This document shows positions 19,694 through 22,591 of a stretch of 22,591 nucleotides of DNA, one piece after another. The notes below the pieces were generated by a model. The model was given only the letters and a program-made list of their open reading frames with translations. It was not told the origin of the DNA and did no database searches. This stretch comes from Saccoglossus kowalevskii. Its lineage: Eukaryota > Hemichordata > Enteropneusta > Harrimaniidae. The stretch covers positions 109,086-131,676 of the forward strand of contig NW_003146297.1 in the NCBI RefSeq assembly GCF_000003605.2. Reading direction: 5' to 3'. A program made the position numbers and the translations under genes. Position 1 is the first letter of the stretch; every line of letters begins with the position of its first letter.

Positions 19694-21026
19694 TGGTACT
19701 GGCAAAGTAAAAATGAATCTTTTGTCAGTTGCTCATTAAAGTTCATTCATCATTTTTACCTTGCCCATAACATGAAAGATGGAAGGTCAAGGTATATTAA
19801 GGGAAAAATTACCACAATTTGTGCATGTTGAGATCAAGTTCCAATATAATATGAAAGCTCAAGAAATGATATAAGAGTCCAGTTTTAATATTTGTATATC
19901 TGTCCTGCAACGTTGAAAGCATACCCAATAATTCAAATCAACCAAATCTTCAATAGATCAACTTACAAGATTGACAATCTCCATAAGTAGTTTACAATCA
20001 GTAAACAAATATGGGTTTGCAGAAATAAACTGACCACTTGAATGGGTCCAATGATGAGAGAAATTTATTTGAAGATGTCCATGCAATGTAAACTACATCG
20101 CCAGCAGTGGATGTGGTCCAGATGGAAATACAATCAAGTCACTGTACACAAACTAGCATGAAGCCGGCATTTTGGGTCGTCCACTAAAATACTCTGGTAC
20201 AATGTTATTTTCAGAACACTGCACATTTGTCAATGCAATCATTGTACTGTCTTTTTACATACCATGCTGTATTCTTGTGACAGTCTTGTATAGTTTCTTA
20301 CATTCCTTGGCCAATTGCAGTCAAACGATGGGTTACTGATGCAAGTCATGATTGTATTCAAAATGTCATTTCAACCATATACACAAACTTCAGAGTTGAG
20401 AGGACAATTTCAAGGCCATATTTGCCATAGTGTGTAGAAATAACATGGGGAATTTATTGAAGGACACCAAGGCAATAGAGGTTTTCTGAAATGCAAAATA
20501 ATGGTACAAGCACAAACAAAATCTGTTTCTTATATAACCAGATCAAGCCAATTAGAAACTACATACAAAATTTGACAGAAAAAACTATCATTCAGTTTAT
20601 TTCCTGGGACAACTCTGACTATCAACAGGCCACAAAATTTCAATTTCTAAACGACAATAAAAACTTGATTAAGTGTTAAGTAATTTTTCTTGCTACCACT
20701 TCATTTTTGCCATTTATATCTTTTTCAAAAACAAACCTCCAGTAAGTCTGCAAGCTAGGTTATTCATCAGTTTTTACTATCTCTTTGTAAATCTGACTTC
20801 TCCGCAATGGACACCAAGAAAATTTATTGCAGAGACTATACTACCGGCAATTCAGAAAATATACTGGCCCCTGTGCAGTAGTTACACATTTATTATTGCT
20901 GAACAAGTAATTACTCAGAGATGGATGAACCTGCTTTTAATTTAATTTGCCAATAAATATTGAAAATGTTCTATTGCCTTTGACACCTCCATGAAGTTCA
21001 AGAACTGACATTAAAGTTAATGACAT

Positions 21027-21080
21027 GAATAATATGAGGTTATTACGAGGATACTGCAAAGTATGCATGAAGACAGTACA
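21027..21080 (+). repeat. Hairpin-bearing dispersed repeat, copy 2
   Basis: AATAATATGAGGTTATTACG then ATACTGCAAAGTATGCATGA and AGACAGTACAG aligns with 4373-4425 at roughly three quarters identity. Stem arms are TACTG (21052-21056) and CAGTA (21074-21078). Confidence 0.5.
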
Positions 21081-21419
21081 GCTGGAGTGTTTGCCGGGGA
21101 ACAGCGGAAGTTGATTGCTCTGCACTGTCAGATGTATAATATAAAAGAATGCCAAGGCCTTGCTCTCACATGGCTCAATACTTTGTGCAAGAATGTAACA
21201 TGGGCAGTTTTAGTATTTAATTATGCTCAACTCAACAAAAATTATGGAGTACTAAAATACCTTGGCAACAAGCCATGCATGGCACAGTACCCGTTAGTTA
21301 TCGAATTTAAGATATATAGTTTTATTTTTAATATAGCTGGAATATAAACATGTCAGGAATAAGATGATTGTTTAATATTTAAATGATTGACTTTTGTATT
21401 GTATTGAAGACGCCCATAA

Positions 21420-22488
21420 AAAATTAATTCAAAATTACTTGTATCTGAGATATTGATGGAAAAACTGAAAACTAATTATGTAAATCAGGTAACTAATATG
21501 AACAGAACAAAAAAAAATATGAATTATTATGCTAATTAGAGAATATGAACAAATTTTAACCCAAAATTAATCAGGCCTGTCAATTGTCCTAGAGCATTTC
21601 TGTACCAAATTTTATTCAAATGTGATGATCAGTGTTAATTATGTTAAATTAGGTGATTATTAAGCATAAATATTTACCAAAAACTAATTGGGTCTCTGCA
21701 TAGTTCTAGATTCATTGAAATGCGATGAGTACTCTTTAAAAGTTTCATTAAAATCCAATTCGTGGTGCTTTATATATCAGTTGAACATTCATGGAAACAA
21801 TTAACTAATTATGCAAATTAGGTAATTAATATCCACAATTATTTACCCTAAAACTAATCAGGTCTCTGTATAGTCCTAGAAGATGTATGTAGAAAGTCTC
21901 ATTGAAATATGATTAGTACTTGAGATATCAGGCAAAAAGCTGAAAATTAACTAATTATGCTAATAAGGTATTTAATATGCACAAATATTTACCCACAAAC
22001 TAATCAGGGGTCTACATAGTCCTTAAGTAACTATGTACCAAGTTTCATTGAAATTTGATGATTACTTCTTGAAATATCAAAAGCTGAAAATTATATTACC
22101 CTAAAAAGTATCAGGTCTGTGCAATGTTCTATGACATCTATGTACCAATATTTATTGAAATGTGATGATTAGTACTTGAAATATCAGTGGAAAAACCGAA
22201 AATTGATTAATCATTATGCAAATTAGGTAATTAATATTGCAGATTTTTACCCAAAACTAATCAAATCTGCACATTAGTTCAGAGCATCTATGTGCCAAGT
22301 TTCATCGAAATCCAGTGAGTGGTTCTTTAGATATCAGTGGAACAGTCATGGAACAGCTAAAAATTAGGTAATTAATATGCATGAATTTTTACCCAAACCT
22401 ACGGTAATAAAATCTGCGCATTGGCCCAGAGCATCTATGCACAAAGTTTCATTAAAAAATGTATGGTTGAGATATCAGTGGAACAGAC

Positions 22489-22490
<2 letters not shown>
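21420..22490 (-). repeat. Right array of the ~148-bp repeat, inverted relative to the left array
   Basis: The core TTATGCAAATTAGGTAATTA and variants recurs near 21473, 21524, 21640, 21805, 21951, 22210 and 22356; well-kept neighbours are about 146-148 bases apart. Each unit continues with a TTTTACCCAAAACTAATCA-like block, GTCCTAGAGCATCTATGTAC-like text, CAAGTTTCATTGAAAT and GAGATATCAGTGGAACAG. This is the reverse complement of the unit at 1-500. Several units are truncated. Confidence 0.85.

Positions 22491-22521
<31 letters not shown>
22491..22521 (+). repeat. (AC)n microsatellite
   Basis: Fifteen AC dinucleotides at the end of the last repeat unit, directly after GGAACAGACGG. The sequence after it (GTACCAAGTTTGAACAAAAT) resumes repeat-like text. 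Confidence 0.97.
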
Positions 22522-22523
<2 letters not shown>

Positions 22524-22591
22524 AGTCAAAAATAAAATGTGCATCAGGAACCTGTAATGTCTAATGTACCAAGTTTGAACAAAATCCATCC

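Larger units (their letters stand above)
19337..21419 (+). other. IBTK intron 11 (start), unfinished at the window edge
   Basis: It begins with donor GTATGT. It holds a family B element (19503-19693) and one copy of the hairpin-bearing repeat (21027-21080). I looked for the expected continuation of BTB2 (a YLYTD-like strand in phase 2) and did not find it. Open frames at 20491-20679, 20673-20945 and 21063-21347 show no recognisable motif. Confidence 0.6.

Noticed and set aside
20491..20945. Two plus-strand open frames (62 and 90 codons)
   Set aside because: Low-complexity AT-driven composition, no motif and no splice context fitting IBTK phase 2.
21063..21347. 94-codon plus-strand open frame near the right edge, considered as the next IBTK exon
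   Set aside because: It lacks the expected YLYTD-like BTB2 continuation, its start overlaps the hairpin-bearing repeat, and no family resemblance is seen.

Overview
The window is eukaryotic nuclear DNA, AT-rich, with short coding exons joined by GT-AG introns and many dispersed repeats, a microsatellite and a minisatellite. It looks like an invertebrate animal, probably marine. The encoded protein resembles the vertebrate family member closely and most introns hold repeats. The sequence alone does not settle the phylum.

One protein-coding gene can be supported: the plus-strand orthologue of IBTK (inhibitor of Bruton tyrosine kinase), an ankyrin / RCC1 / tandem-BTB protein that acts as a substrate adaptor for cullin-3 ubiquitin ligases. 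Eleven coding exons from 2386 to 19336 join in one open frame of 838 codons plus two bases. Every junction is GT-AG and every phase matches. They cover the ankyrin repeats, the RCC1 propeller, BTB1, the charged linker and the first part of BTB2. The rest of BTB2 and the C-terminal half lie beyond the window. The start codon is in a strong context (GACCATGG), four bases after a splice acceptor, so at least one 5' untranslated exon is upstream. A TATA-like box near 1630 and a consensus donor at 1735 are tentative candidates for that exon.

The rest is repeats. Positions 1-500 and about 21420-22490 carry the same ~148-bp tandem repeat in opposite orientations, so the arrays face each other across the gene. 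Three copies of a small palindromic MITE lie at 896-1069, 2140-2345 and 15802-15984. A second family, with a GC-rich hairpin at its ends, occurs in introns 3, 8 and 11; in intron 3 it makes up nearly the whole intron. The 6.65-kb intron 10, which splits BTB2, holds two TTAA-bounded terminal-inverted-repeat elements (12908-14022 and 17291-18676), one MITE and a 29-bp minisatellite of about 32 units (16267-17198). The minisatellite starts directly on a splice-acceptor-led sequence that reads like the end of a Rad18-type UBZ zinc finger.

I see no tRNA, rRNA, CRISPR array or prokaryotic-type operon, and no second complete gene. The most useful leads are the two TTAA elements, the hairpin-ended element family, and the apparent exon fragment from which the minisatellite may have grown.
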